Below are positions 1 to 7,553 of a DNA stretch of 64,000 nucleotides, piece after piece. The notes under the pieces were generated by a model, which did no database searches, was not told where the DNA came from, and worked only from the letters and a program-made list of their open reading frames with translations. Every line of letters begins with the position of its first letter. Position 1 is the first letter of the stretch. Source of the DNA: Streptomyces cupreus (GTDB lineage: Bacteria; Actinomycetota; Actinomycetes; Streptomycetales; Streptomycetaceae); the NCBI RefSeq assembly GCF_014257025.1, contig NZ_JACMSF010000038.1:1-64000 (forward strand), written 5' to 3'. Made by a program: the position numbers and the translations under genes.

Positions 1-22
1 CCCGCCGGGCCCTTCGCCGTCT

Positions 23-565
23 CTACAGGTACGGTCCGCCGGAGCGGCCACCCGTGCGGGGGTCGTCGCCGTCCTCGTGGCCGACGCCCGGCGGGAGGGC
101 GCGGCGCATCTGCTCCAGTTGGGCCCGGGCCGCCATCTGCTGGGCGAACAGGGTGGTCTGGATGCCGTGGAAGAGGCCCTCCAGCCAGCCCACCAACTGG
201 GCCTGCGCGATACGCAGTTCCGCGTCGGACGGGGTCGCCTCGTCGGTGAACGGCAGGGACAGCCGCTCCAGTTCCTCGACCAGCTCAGGGGCGAGTCCGT
301 CCTCCAGCTCCTTCACCGAGCTGGCGTGGATCTCCTTGAGCCGGACCCGGCTGGCCTCGTCGAGAGGAGCCGCGCGCACCTCTTCCAGCAGCTGCTTGAT
401 CATGCTGCCGATCCGCATGACCTTCGCGGGCTGCTCCACCTGCTCCGTCACCGGAATCTCACGGGAGTCCTCGTCTGCGGTGCCACCACTGAGCGCCATG
501 CCGTCCTGGCCCACGACCAGGATCTGCGGGTTCTCCGGCGACCTTTCGTTCCTCGGCATCTCCAT
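23..565 (-). CDS. bpa: Bacterial proteasome activator Bpa/PafE
   Basis: A 181-residue protein of the actinobacterial Bpa/PafE family (formerly DUF2587), which forms an ATP-independent ring that opens the 20S proteasome gate for unfolded substrates. The N-terminus is polar and likely disordered, the middle is helical and acidic/basic (residues about 45-150), and the extreme C-terminus ends GGPYL. Known family members end in a GQYL tail that docks into the proteasome, so the Tyr-Leu end is kept while Gln is replaced by Pro. I chose ATG at 565 because the protein then begins MEMPRNERSP; a GTG at 583 and ATG at 559 are also possible. It stands alone on the minus strand, diverging from the small gene at 709. 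Confidence 0.88.
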   Translation of the reverse strand: MEMPRNERSPENPQILVVGQDGMALSGGTADEDSREIPVTEQVEQPAKVMRIGSMIKQLLEEVRAAPLDEASRVRLKEIHASSVKELEDGLAPELVEELERLSLPFTDEATPSDAELRIAQAQLVGWLEGLFHGIQTTLFAQQMAARAQLEQMRRALPPGVGHEDGDDPRTGGRSGGPYL

Positions 566-708
566 GCCGCCATTCTCTCGCACCCCTACATCTCATCAGC
601 GTGGTGCCCCCCGTGGCAGGTGATCCACCGTTTACGTACGCGGACTTTCCGTCACCCGGTGGCAGGGTCCGGAATGCCTGACTTATTGGCCGATGTAAGG
701 CTTGTTCC

Positions 709-1104
709 GTGACTCCATGGCTGCGGACAGTGCGGGCGACGGGACTGGCCGTCGTCCTCGTGGCGGGCTGGGGGTGCCAGGTGGCGTACGGCGAAGAGGG
801 CACGCCGTCGGCTTCCGTGTCCGCCTCCGTCTCGCCCTCCCGGGCCGGGAGCGCGGCCGGGGAGGGGCGGGAGCGGCCCGGGCGGCGGGGGGAGAGCGTG
901 CCCGAGGCCGAGGAGGAGACGCCGTTGGCCGAGCCCTCCCCGACGGCTCCGGCCGAGGCCACCGGCTCCCCCGTGCCCGCCGGGCAGGAGGTCGTGAGGG
1001 CCGAGCCCGTCCTTGAGGTGCTGCCGCTGGGCAGCGGTCTCGTACTGATCGGGCTCGGCCTCGCACTGGCCTTCGTGGGGCTACGGCTCAGACGTACCGA
1101 CTGA
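709..1104 (+). CDS. Small secreted or membrane-anchored protein, unknown function
   Basis: 131 residues from a GTG start. Residues about 8-27 form a signal peptide-like hydrophobic stretch ending near a Cys (GWGCQ), which is only a weak lipobox. Residues about 30-100 are rich in Ser, Pro, Glu and Ala and look like a disordered linker. Residues about 104-126 form a second hydrophobic segment followed by RLRRTD, typical of a C-terminal membrane anchor. No catalytic domain is visible. The gene is convergent with the oxidoreductase that ends at 1109. Codon-position GC bias and the signal/anchor arrangement support a real gene, but I do not recognise the family. Confidence 0.6.
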   Translation: MTPWLRTVRATGLAVVLVAGWGCQVAYGEEGTPSASVSASVSPSRAGSAAGEGRERPGRRGESVPEAEEETPLAEPSPTAPAEATGSPVPAGQEVVRAEPVLEVLPLGSGLVLIGLGLALAFVGLRLRRTD

Positions 1105-1108
1105 TCCG

Positions 1109-2089
1109 TCACGCCGTCACGAGCAGCACCTTTCCGACGTGCGCGCTCTCCTCCACGATCCGGTGCGCTGCCGCCGCCTCCCTCATCGGGACCTCCCGGT
1201 CGACCACCGGACGCACATGCCCGCCGTCCAGCAGCGGCCACACATGCTCGCGCACGGCCGCCACGATCGCCGTCTTCTCGGTCAGCGGGCGGGCCCGCAG
1301 AGAGGTCGCGCTGACCGCGGCGCGCTTGTTCAGGAGCGTGGCGATGTTCAGCTCGCCCTTGACGCCGCCCTGCATGCCGATGATCGCGAGGCGGCCGTTG
1401 ACCGCGAGGGCCCGGACATTGCGGTCCAGGTACTTGGCGCCCATGTTGTCGAGGATGACGTCGGCGCCCGCCCCGTCGGTGGCCTTCCCTACCTCCTCGA
1501 CGAAGTCCTGCTCCTTGTAGTTGACGAGGATGTCCGCGCCCAGCTCGGCGCACCGGTCCAGCTTCTCCCGCGTCCCGGCGGTGACCGCGACCTTCGCGCC
1601 GACGGCCTTGGCGAGCTGGATCGCCATGGTGCCGATGCCGCTGGAGCCGCCGTGCACCAGCAGTGTCTCCCCCGGGCGCAGGTGGGCGATCATGAAGACG
1701 TTCGACCAGACCGTGCAGACCACCTCGGGCAGCGCCGCCGCCTCCACCAGACCGACGCCCTTGGGCACGGGCAGCAGCTGTCCCGCCGGAACGACGACCT
1801 TCTCGGCGTAACCGCCGCCCGAGAGCAGCGCGCACACCTCGTCGCCGACGGCCCAGCCGGAGACCCCGGGGCCGACCGCGGCGACGCGTCCCGAGCACTC
1901 CAGGCCCGGATAACGGGACGTGCCGGGCGGCGGGTCGTAGAAGCCCTGCCGCTGAAGGATGTCGGCCCGGTTCACGGCGCTCGCCGCCACCTCGACCAGG
2001 ACCTCGCCCTCCGCGGGCGCCGGATCCGGCACCTCGGCCCAGACCAACGCCTCGGGCCCGCCGGGTTCCTCAATCGTGATCGCATGCAT
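1109..2089 (-). CDS. NAD(P)H quinone oxidoreductase (zinc-independent MDR family)
   Basis: 326 residues of the medium-chain dehydrogenase/reductase superfamily, PIG3/QOR branch, which reduces quinones or activated double bonds with NADPH. The start ATG at 2089 gives the family N-terminus MHAITIEEPGGPEAL. Visible motifs are NRADILQRQGFYDPPPG near residue 40-55, the GroES-like fold, and the cofactor loop GGSSGIGTMAIQLAK around residue 150. The zinc-binding Cys cluster of alcohol dehydrogenases is absent, as expected for quinone reductases. Length is normal. It diverges from the ABC exporter genes at 2252. The physiological substrate cannot be read from sequence. Confidence 0.9.
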   Translation of the reverse strand: MHAITIEEPGGPEALVWAEVPDPAPAEGEVLVEVAASAVNRADILQRQGFYDPPPGTSRYPGLECSGRVAAVGPGVSGWAVGDEVCALLSGGGYAEKVVVPAGQLLPVPKGVGLVEAAALPEVVCTVWSNVFMIAHLRPGETLLVHGGSSGIGTMAIQLAKAVGAKVAVTAGTREKLDRCAELGADILVNYKEQDFVEEVGKATDGAGADVILDNMGAKYLDRNVRALAVNGRLAIIGMQGGVKGELNIATLLNKRAAVSATSLRARPLTEKTAIVAAVREHVWPLLDGGHVRPVVDREVPMREAAAAHRIVEESAHVGKVLLVTA

Positions 2090-2251
2090 GAGAGGGACGC
2101 TACTCCTCGGTCCTGCTCCTCGGTCCGCGGTCCCGGCCGCTCTCCGTCCTTGGACCGGTCTGCCGGGAAAACCCTGTGCGGGAGCGATGAGTTTGCGCGA
2201 CGGTGAAGGTCTCCCCATGCGTAGCCCATGTACGCGGAAGGACATCCCACC

Positions 2252-3244
2252 ATGAGCCAGCACACGTCAGCCCTGGCCATCGAGACGGCGGGCCTGGTGA
2301 AGACGTTCGGCGAGACCAGGGCCGTCGACGGAGTCGATCTGGCGGTCCCGGCCGGCACCGTCTACGGCGTCCTCGGCCCGAACGGCGCCGGGAAGACCAC
2401 CACCGTGAAGATGCTCGCCACCCTCCTGCGCCCGGACGGCGGCGAGGCCCATGTCTTCGGCCACGACGTCGTGCGCGAAGCCGACGAGGTGCGCGGCCGG
2501 GTCAGTCTGACCGGTCAGTACGCCTCCGTCGACGAGGACCTCACCGGCACCGAGAACCTGGTGCTGCTGGGCCGGCTCCTCGGCCATGGCAAGCAGGCCG
2601 CGCGGCGGCGCAGCGAGCAGCTCCTGGCGGCCTTCGGGCTCACGGAGGCCGCCGGCAAGCAGGTCAAGCACTACTCGGGCGGCATGCGGCGCCGTATCGA
2701 CATCGCCGCGTCCATTCTCAGCACCCCCGATCTGCTCTTCCTCGACGAGCCGACGACCGGGCTCGACCCGCGCAGCCGCAACCAGGTGTGGGACATCGTG
2801 CGCGCGGTGGTCGCCCAGGGCACGACCGTGCTGCTGACCACGCAGTACCTGGACGAGGCCGACCAGCTGGCCTCCCGGATCGCGGTCATCGACCACGGCA
2901 AGGTGATCGCCGAGGGCACCAAGGGCGAGCTGAAGGCGTCCGTCGGCGCCGGATCCGTCCATCTGCGGCTGCGGGATCCCGAGCAGCGGCCGGAGGCGGA
3001 GCGCGTGCTGCGTCTCGCGCTCGACGCGGACGTCCAACTGGAGCCGGATCCCGTGGCGCTGACGGCCCGTCTCGCCTCGGCGAGCAGCGACAGCGCGGCG
3101 GAGCAGGCCTCGCGGGCGCTCGCCGAACTGGCCCGTACCGGCGTCACCGTCGACAACTTCTCGCTGGGCCAGCCCAGCCTGGACGAGGTCTTCCTCGCCC
3201 TCACCGGACACGGCACACAGACTTCCGAGGAGGTGGCGGCGTGA
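2252..3244 (+). CDS. DrrA-like ABC transporter ATPase
   Basis: 330 residues, the nucleotide-binding subunit of a two-gene drug/lipid exporter of the DrrAB class. Walker A is GPNGAGKTT, the ABC signature appears as YSGGMRRR, and Walker B is LLFLDEPTTGLDPRSR. After the ATPase core there is a C-terminal extension of about 90 residues typical of DrrA/daunorubicin-resistance ATPases. I chose ATG 2252 because GGAAGG lies about 9 bases upstream; an in-frame ATG at 2228 lacks a site. The stop overlaps the GTG of the permease gene (GTGA), so the two are translationally coupled. Confidence 0.93.
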   Translation: MSQHTSALAIETAGLVKTFGETRAVDGVDLAVPAGTVYGVLGPNGAGKTTTVKMLATLLRPDGGEAHVFGHDVVREADEVRGRVSLTGQYASVDEDLTGTENLVLLGRLLGHGKQAARRRSEQLLAAFGLTEAAGKQVKHYSGGMRRRIDIAASILSTPDLLFLDEPTTGLDPRSRNQVWDIVRAVVAQGTTVLLTTQYLDEADQLASRIAVIDHGKVIAEGTKGELKASVGAGSVHLRLRDPEQRPEAERVLRLALDADVQLEPDPVALTARLASASSDSAAEQASRALAELARTGVTVDNFSLGQPSLDEVFLALTGHGTQTSEEVAA

Positions 3245-4089
3245 GCACCGCGACCACGACCGACAGCAAGGACCTCGCCCCCGTCAGCGCCGAGTCGCTC
3301 GCCGCGCTGCTGGTGAGCGGTGAGCGGCCGCCCCGGCCGAGCGCGCTGTCGGCCTCGCTGACCTTCGGCTGGCGGGCGGTGCTGAAGATCAAGCATGTGC
3401 CGGAGCAGCTCTTCGACGTCACCGCGTTCCCGATCATGATGGTGCTGATGTACACGTACCTGTTCGGGGGCGCCCTGGCCGGGTCCCCGAAGGAGTACAT
3501 CCAGTTCCTGCTGCCGGGCATCCTGGTGATGTCGGTGGTGATGATCACGATGTACACCGGTGTCTCGGTCAACACCGATATCGAGAAGGGCGTCTTCGAC
3601 CGGTTCCGGTCGCTGCCCATCTGGCGGCCGTCGACGATGGTCGGCTATCTGCTCGGTGACGCCCTGCGGTACACCATCGCGTCCCTCGTGATGCTCACGG
3701 TCGGCATGATCATCGGCTACCGACCGGACGGCGGGGTGGGCGGTGTCCTCGCCGGGGTCGCGCTGCTGGTCGCCTTCTCGTTCGCGTTCTCGTGGGTCTG
3801 GACGATGTTCGGGCTGCTGCTGCGCAGCGAGAAGTCGGTGATGGGCGTCAGCATGATGGTGCTGTTCCCGCTGACCTTCCTGTCGAACATCTTCGTCGAC
3901 CCGAAGACCATGCCGGGCTGGCTCCAGGCGTTCGTCAACAACAGCCCCATCACCCATCTGTCCTCCGCGGTGCGGGAGTTGATGGCGGGCGACTGGCCGG
4001 CCGACGAGATCGCCTGGTCGCTGGGGTGGGCCGGACTGTTCGTGCTGGTCTTCGGGCCGATCACGATGCGGCTGTACAACCGCAAGTAG
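3241..4089 (+). CDS. DrrB-like ABC-2 transporter permease
   Basis: 282 residues from GTG 3241, overlapping the ATPase stop by four bases. Six hydrophobic segments follow an N-terminal cytoplasmic stretch of about 55 residues. The family motif region VFDRFRSLPIWRPSTMVG and the conserved NIFVDPKTMPGWLQ loop identify the ABC-2/DrrB permease family. It should form the membrane half of the exporter with the upstream ATPase. The gene is convergent with the K+ channel gene, with 13 bases between stops. The exported compound is unknown; DrrAB-type pairs handle anthracyclines, lipids and other amphiphiles. Confidence 0.92.
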   Translation: MSTATTTDSKDLAPVSAESLAALLVSGERPPRPSALSASLTFGWRAVLKIKHVPEQLFDVTAFPIMMVLMYTYLFGGALAGSPKEYIQFLLPGILVMSVVMITMYTGVSVNTDIEKGVFDRFRSLPIWRPSTMVGYLLGDALRYTIASLVMLTVGMIIGYRPDGGVGGVLAGVALLVAFSFAFSWVWTMFGLLLRSEKSVMGVSMMVLFPLTFLSNIFVDPKTMPGWLQAFVNNSPITHLSSAVRELMAGDWPADEIAWSLGWAGLFVLVFGPITMRLYNRK

Positions 4090-4102
4090 CCCTCGGAGGC
4101 CC

Positions 4103-5209
4103 TCAGTCCTGGGGGATCGGGCGGGCGTCGGGCGCGACCTGTGTGCCCGGCGTCGCCCGGACGATGGTGATGAGCCGGTCCGTTGCCTGAAGGGTGCCGA
4201 CGGCCGGGTCGTCGTATCCGAGCACCCGATGCCCCCGTACGACGCTGACCACCAGGTCCGATGTCTCCCTGGGCCCCTTGCCCACCTCGGCCTTTATGAC
4301 CGGCCGTTCGACGATGTCGAGCCCGCTGCCCTGCTGGATCAGGTCCTCCATCACCATGCCGGCTGCGGGGCTGAGCACCGACAGACCGAGCAGCCGGCCG
4401 GCCGCGCTCGCGCTGGTGATGACCGCGTCGGCACCGGACTGCTTGAGCAGCGGGGCGTTCTCCTCCTCGCGGACCGCGGCCACGATCTTCGCCCCGCGGT
4501 TGAGCTGGCGGGCCGTCAGTGTCACCAGGACGGCGGTGTCGTCGCGCTGGGTGGCGATGATGATCTTCCGGGCCCGGTGCACCTCGGCCCGCATCAGCAC
4601 ATCGCTGCGGGTGGCGTCGCCCACGATGCCCGCGTAGCCCTCGGCGGTCGCCGCGTCGATCACCTTGGTGCTGGGGTCGACCACGATGACCTGTTCCTTC
4701 TTCAGGCCCGTGGCGCAGACGGTCTGGATCGCCGAGCGGCCCTTGGTGCCGAAGCCGACGACGACGGTGTGGTCCCGCAAGGCGGACCTCCAGCGGTTCA
4801 GACGCCATTCCTCCCGGGTGCGCTCGGTGAGGACCTCCAGCGTGGTGCCGACCAGGATGATCAGGAACAGCACTCGCATGGGCGTGATGACGAAGATGTT
4901 GGTGAGCCGGGCGCCGTCACTGACGGGGGTGATGTCGCCGTATCCCGTGGTGGAGAGGCTGACGGTCGCGTAGTAGAAGGCGTCGAGCAGGTCGACGGAA
5001 CCGTCGGAGTTGTCGTTGTAGCCGTCATGGTCGGCGTAGACGACGAGCGCGGTCGCCACCAGCAGCGTCAGCGCCATGACCACCCGCTTGGCGACCTGGC
5101 GGAACGGGTGCGCCACCACCTTCCTCGGCAGCTTCACCCGATGGGTCACCACACGTTCGTCCGGCCGGCGCGCGATGACGTCCTGGCCCGGAAGTTTCAC
5201 GTGAAACAC
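4103..5209 (-). CDS. Potassium channel with RCK/TrkA-N domain
   Basis: 368 residues. Two membrane segments (about 43-60 and 103-125) flank a pore loop carrying the K+ selectivity filter TTGYGD at residues 87-92. A Rossmann-type RCK (TrkA-N) domain follows, starting VVVGFGTKGRSAI near residue 148, then a TrkA-C-like end. This is the MthK/Kch-type architecture: a ligand-gated K+ channel with cytosolic nucleotide-binding regulatory domain. Translation probably starts at GTG 5209. That start lies in a parS site, and the first 13 bases overlap the end of moeA, so the N-terminal residues FHVKL are dictated by the ParB-binding sequence. Confidence 0.88.
   Translation of the reverse strand: MFHVKLPGQDVIARRPDERVVTHRVKLPRKVVAHPFRQVAKRVVMALTLLVATALVVYADHDGYNDNSDGSVDLLDAFYYATVSLSTTGYGDITPVSDGARLTNIFVITPMRVLFLIILVGTTLEVLTERTREEWRLNRWRSALRDHTVVVGFGTKGRSAIQTVCATGLKKEQVIVVDPSTKVIDAATAEGYAGIVGDATRSDVLMRAEVHRARKIIIATQRDDTAVLVTLTARQLNRGAKIVAAVREEENAPLLKQSGADAVITSASAAGRLLGLSVLSPAAGMVMEDLIQQGSGLDIVERPVIKAEVGKGPRETSDLVVSVVRGHRVLGYDDPAVGTLQATDRLITIVRATPGTQVAPDARPIPQD
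5194..5207. promoter_or_regulatory. parS centromere-like site (ParB binding)
   Basis: An exact 14-bp palindrome GTTTCACGTGAAAC, identical to the Streptomyces parS consensus. In Streptomyces many such sites cluster around oriC and load ParB for chromosome segregation. It straddles the overlap of two genes: it contains the moeA stop codon (5197-5199) and the first codons of the K+ channel gene. Its presence fits the origin-proximal gene content of the window. Confidence 0.95.
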
Positions 5210-6591
5210 ACCCCGATGCCTGAGGACGCCCAGGGCAGGTCCAGCAGTTCCGCCTCCTCCCCGGCCCCGGTACCGCCCGGCGGTACGACGGCCAGGGCGT
5301 CGGCGGCCGCGACGCCCCGCAGCATCGCCGGGCCGTTGTAGTGCAGCGGCACGGCATGGTCACCGCGCAGCACCACGGGGATGAGCCGGGTGTCGTACGG
5401 ATGCCCGTGCGCCGCGTCCTGCAACGGCAGCGTGTACGGCTCGGGGGCGGGGCGGGCCGCGAGGGTGCGCAGGAGGGGCTCGGCGAGCGTCAGCAGACCG
5501 GAGACGGCCGCGAGGGGGTTGCCGGGCAGGCCGACGAGGTGCTGGTTCTCCTTGGTGCGGGCCAGCAGCATGGGGTGGCCCGGGCGCACCTTGACGCCGT
5601 TGACCAGGAGTTCGGCGCCGAGGCGGCGCAGGGTGGGGTGGACATGGTCCACGGGTCCGGAGGCGGTACCGCCGGTGGTGACGATCAGGTCGGCCTCGGA
5701 GTAGGCGATGGCCTTGTGGAGCGCCTCGGCGTCGTCGCCGAGCCGGCGCACGGTGGTGACCTCGGCGCCGAGCGCCCGCAGCCAGGGCGGGAGCATCGGG
5801 CCGAGCGCGTCCCGGATCAGCCCGTCGTGCGGCCGCCCCTCGGTGAGCAGTTCGTCGCCCAGCACGAGTACGTCGACGCGCGGCCGGGGTACGGCGGTGA
5901 GGGTGTCATAGCCCGCGGCGGCGGCGAGGCCGAGGACGGCCGGGGTCATCAGGGTGCCGACGGGGAGCAGTTGGTCGCCGGAGCGGCACTCCTGGCCACG
6001 GGGGCGGATGTCCTGGCCTTGGTGCAGGGTGGGGGTCCCCCCGGTCGAGCGAAGCCGAGAGTGGGGGAGGGTGGTGTGCAGCCGGCCCTTGTCGTCGGTG
6101 CGGCCGTGCTCGCTGCGCAGGACGGCGGTGGTGTCCAGGGGGATCCGGGCGCCGGTGGCGATGCGGACCGCCTCGCCGTCGGTGAGCGGCGCGGGTTCGG
6201 CGTGCCCGGCCAGGACACCGGTCTCCCGTACGTCCCAGGGGCCGGGTCCGGCGACCGCCCAGCCGTCCATCGCGGAGGTGTCGAAGGAAGGCAGGTCGGT
6301 GAGGGCGGTGAGGGGGACGGCGAGGGTCAGGCCGAGCGATTCTTCGAGGGGCACGGAGACGGGGGCGCGGCGGGCGCCGCGCCGGCGGCCCGCGCCGGCC
6401 GCGATGGTGCGGGCCTCGGGCCAGGGGGTGGCCCGGTGGCGCTCGGTCCGGTGCTCCTGAGGGGCGGCCGGCCGGTGCCTCGGGGCGGGTGTGTGGTCGC
6501 CGGTGGGGGGGTTCTCCTTCACGAGTGCGAGCACCTCCTCGACGTCGAGGTCCTCGGCGTCCTCGTCGTGCCGGACGCTGCGGGCGGTCAT
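5197..6591 (-). CDS. moeA: Molybdopterin molybdenumtransferase MoeA
   Basis: 464 residues. MoeA inserts molybdate into adenylylated molybdopterin in the last step of molybdenum cofactor synthesis. Visible motifs are SFDTSAMDGWAV (substrate domain), VGTLMTPAVLGLAAAAGYD, the MoeA/MogA domain loop VLVLGDELL and TTGGTASGPVD, and NGVKVRPGHPM with GLPGNPLAA. It carries a poorly conserved N-terminal extension of about 75 residues. Its central part contains an inserted repeat-derived stretch (see 6028-6073). The start ATG overlaps the stop of the MobA-like gene (ATGA), so the pair is an operon for Mo cofactor assembly. The stop lies in parS. Confidence 0.92.
   Translation of the reverse strand: MTARSVRHDEDAEDLDVEEVLALVKENPPTGDHTPAPRHRPAAPQEHRTERHRATPWPEARTIAAGAGRRRGARRAPVSVPLEESLGLTLAVPLTALTDLPSFDTSAMDGWAVAGPGPWDVRETGVLAGHAEPAPLTDGEAVRIATGARIPLDTTAVLRSEHGRTDDKGRLHTTLPHSRLRSTGGTPTLHQGQDIRPRGQECRSGDQLLPVGTLMTPAVLGLAAAAGYDTLTAVPRPRVDVLVLGDELLTEGRPHDGLIRDALGPMLPPWLRALGAEVTTVRRLGDDAEALHKAIAYSEADLIVTTGGTASGPVDHVHPTLRRLGAELLVNGVKVRPGHPMLLARTKENQHLVGLPGNPLAAVSGLLTLAEPLLRTLAARPAPEPYTLPLQDAAHGHPYDTRLIPVVLRGDHAVPLHYNGPAMLRGVAAADALAVVPPGGTGAGEEAELLDLPWASSGIGVCFT
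6028..6073. repeat. Streptomyces-type dispersed repeat inside moeA
   Basis: A stretch with GGTGGGGGTCCCCCCGGTC followed by GAGCGAAGCCGAGAGTGGGG. It contains two GTGGGGG copies, a GGGGG-TC-CCCCC inverted repeat and a short stem around GAA. From memory this closely resembles a short repetitive element common between genes in Streptomyces genomes. Here it is read in frame in moeA, encoding roughly PHSRLRSTGGTPTLHQG. I see no second copy in this window. Confidence 0.55.
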
Positions 6592-7499
6592 CCGGCGTCC
6601 GGGGTGGCGTTCGGCTCCGCGTCCGTGCCTGCGCTCGGGGTCTGCTCCGACGCCCAGCGCGCGGCGAGGTCCGCGGCCTTGCGGGCGGCCTCGGCGACCG
6701 CCTCGGGACCGCCTTGGGCCTGCGCTGCCGCGTAGCCGACGAGGAAGGTGGTCAGCGGGGCCGCGGGCCGCGCCACTCCGTGGGCGGCGTCGCGGGCCAG
6801 GTCCAGCAGGACCTTGATGTCGACGTCGAGGTCGATGCCCAGCTCGTCCTTGACTGCGGAAATCCATTCATCCAACACGTGCCCATGCTCCCTGATACGT
6901 GCCCTGGCGGTGGCGATGTCGTCCCAGGTGTCGCAGTCGAAGGACGCGACGGGGTCGGGGACGCGGCTGAGGCGGAGCCCTGCGGTGAGCCGGCGCAGGG
7001 GCAGGCCGGTGAGGCCGCCGTACTCCTTGACGATCGCGGCGAGGCCCTCGCGCAGCACCGGTGCGCGGTACGCGGCGACCAGGGGCTGGTCGCGGCCGTC
7101 GGCGTCGGTGAGCAGCACACCGTCTTCCGTACCGTCCCGCAGCGCGGCCAGCAGTCGCCGTACGGTGCCCTCTTCGAGGAACGGCAGGTCGGCGGAGAGC
7201 GCGACGACGTGGTCCGCGGTGGTGTGGCGCAGGCCGGCGTCGAGGGCGGCGAGCGGGCCGCCGCCGGGCGGGTCCTCGCGGGCCCAGGTCACCGGGCGGG
7301 CGGTGGGCCTGGGGTCGGCGACGACGACGGTGGTGCGCGCGTCGGCGCAGGCGGCGAGCACCCGGTCCAGCAGCGGGCGCCCGCCCACGCTCAGGCCGGG
7401 TTTGTCGGCGCCGCCGAGCCGCCGGGCTGCGCCCCCGGCGAGCACGACGGCGTCGTACGCCTCAATGCCCGGGTCGACCGGGGGCTCGTACGCGGTCAC
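6588..7499 (-). CDS. MobA-like nucleotidyltransferase fused to DUF6457
   Basis: 303 residues from GTG 7499. The N-terminal domain is a MobA/NTP-transferase fold with the signature LAGGAARRLGGADKP near residues 20-33 and acidic metal site in ALSADLPF. MobA attaches GMP to molybdopterin. Residues about 215-285 match the small helical DUF6457 domain (VLDEWISAVKDELGID onward), a fusion common in Streptomyces. It is translationally coupled to moeA, so the two genes form a molybdenum-cofactor operon. An upstream in-frame start at 7553 is possible, but the family N-terminus begins close to the chosen GTG. Confidence 0.85.
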   Translation of the reverse strand: MTAYEPPVDPGIEAYDAVVLAGGAARRLGGADKPGLSVGGRPLLDRVLAACADARTTVVVADPRPTARPVTWAREDPPGGGPLAALDAGLRHTTADHVVALSADLPFLEEGTVRRLLAALRDGTEDGVLLTDADGRDQPLVAAYRAPVLREGLAAIVKEYGGLTGLPLRRLTAGLRLSRVPDPVASFDCDTWDDIATARARIREHGHVLDEWISAVKDELGIDLDVDIKVLLDLARDAAHGVARPAAPLTTFLVGYAAAQAQGGPEAVAEAARKAADLAARWASEQTPSAGTDAEPNATPDAG

Positions 7500-7553
7500 A
7501 CCCTGAGTATGCGTGCCCCGGCGATCACACGGAACGGCGGGGAGCACGCGCAC

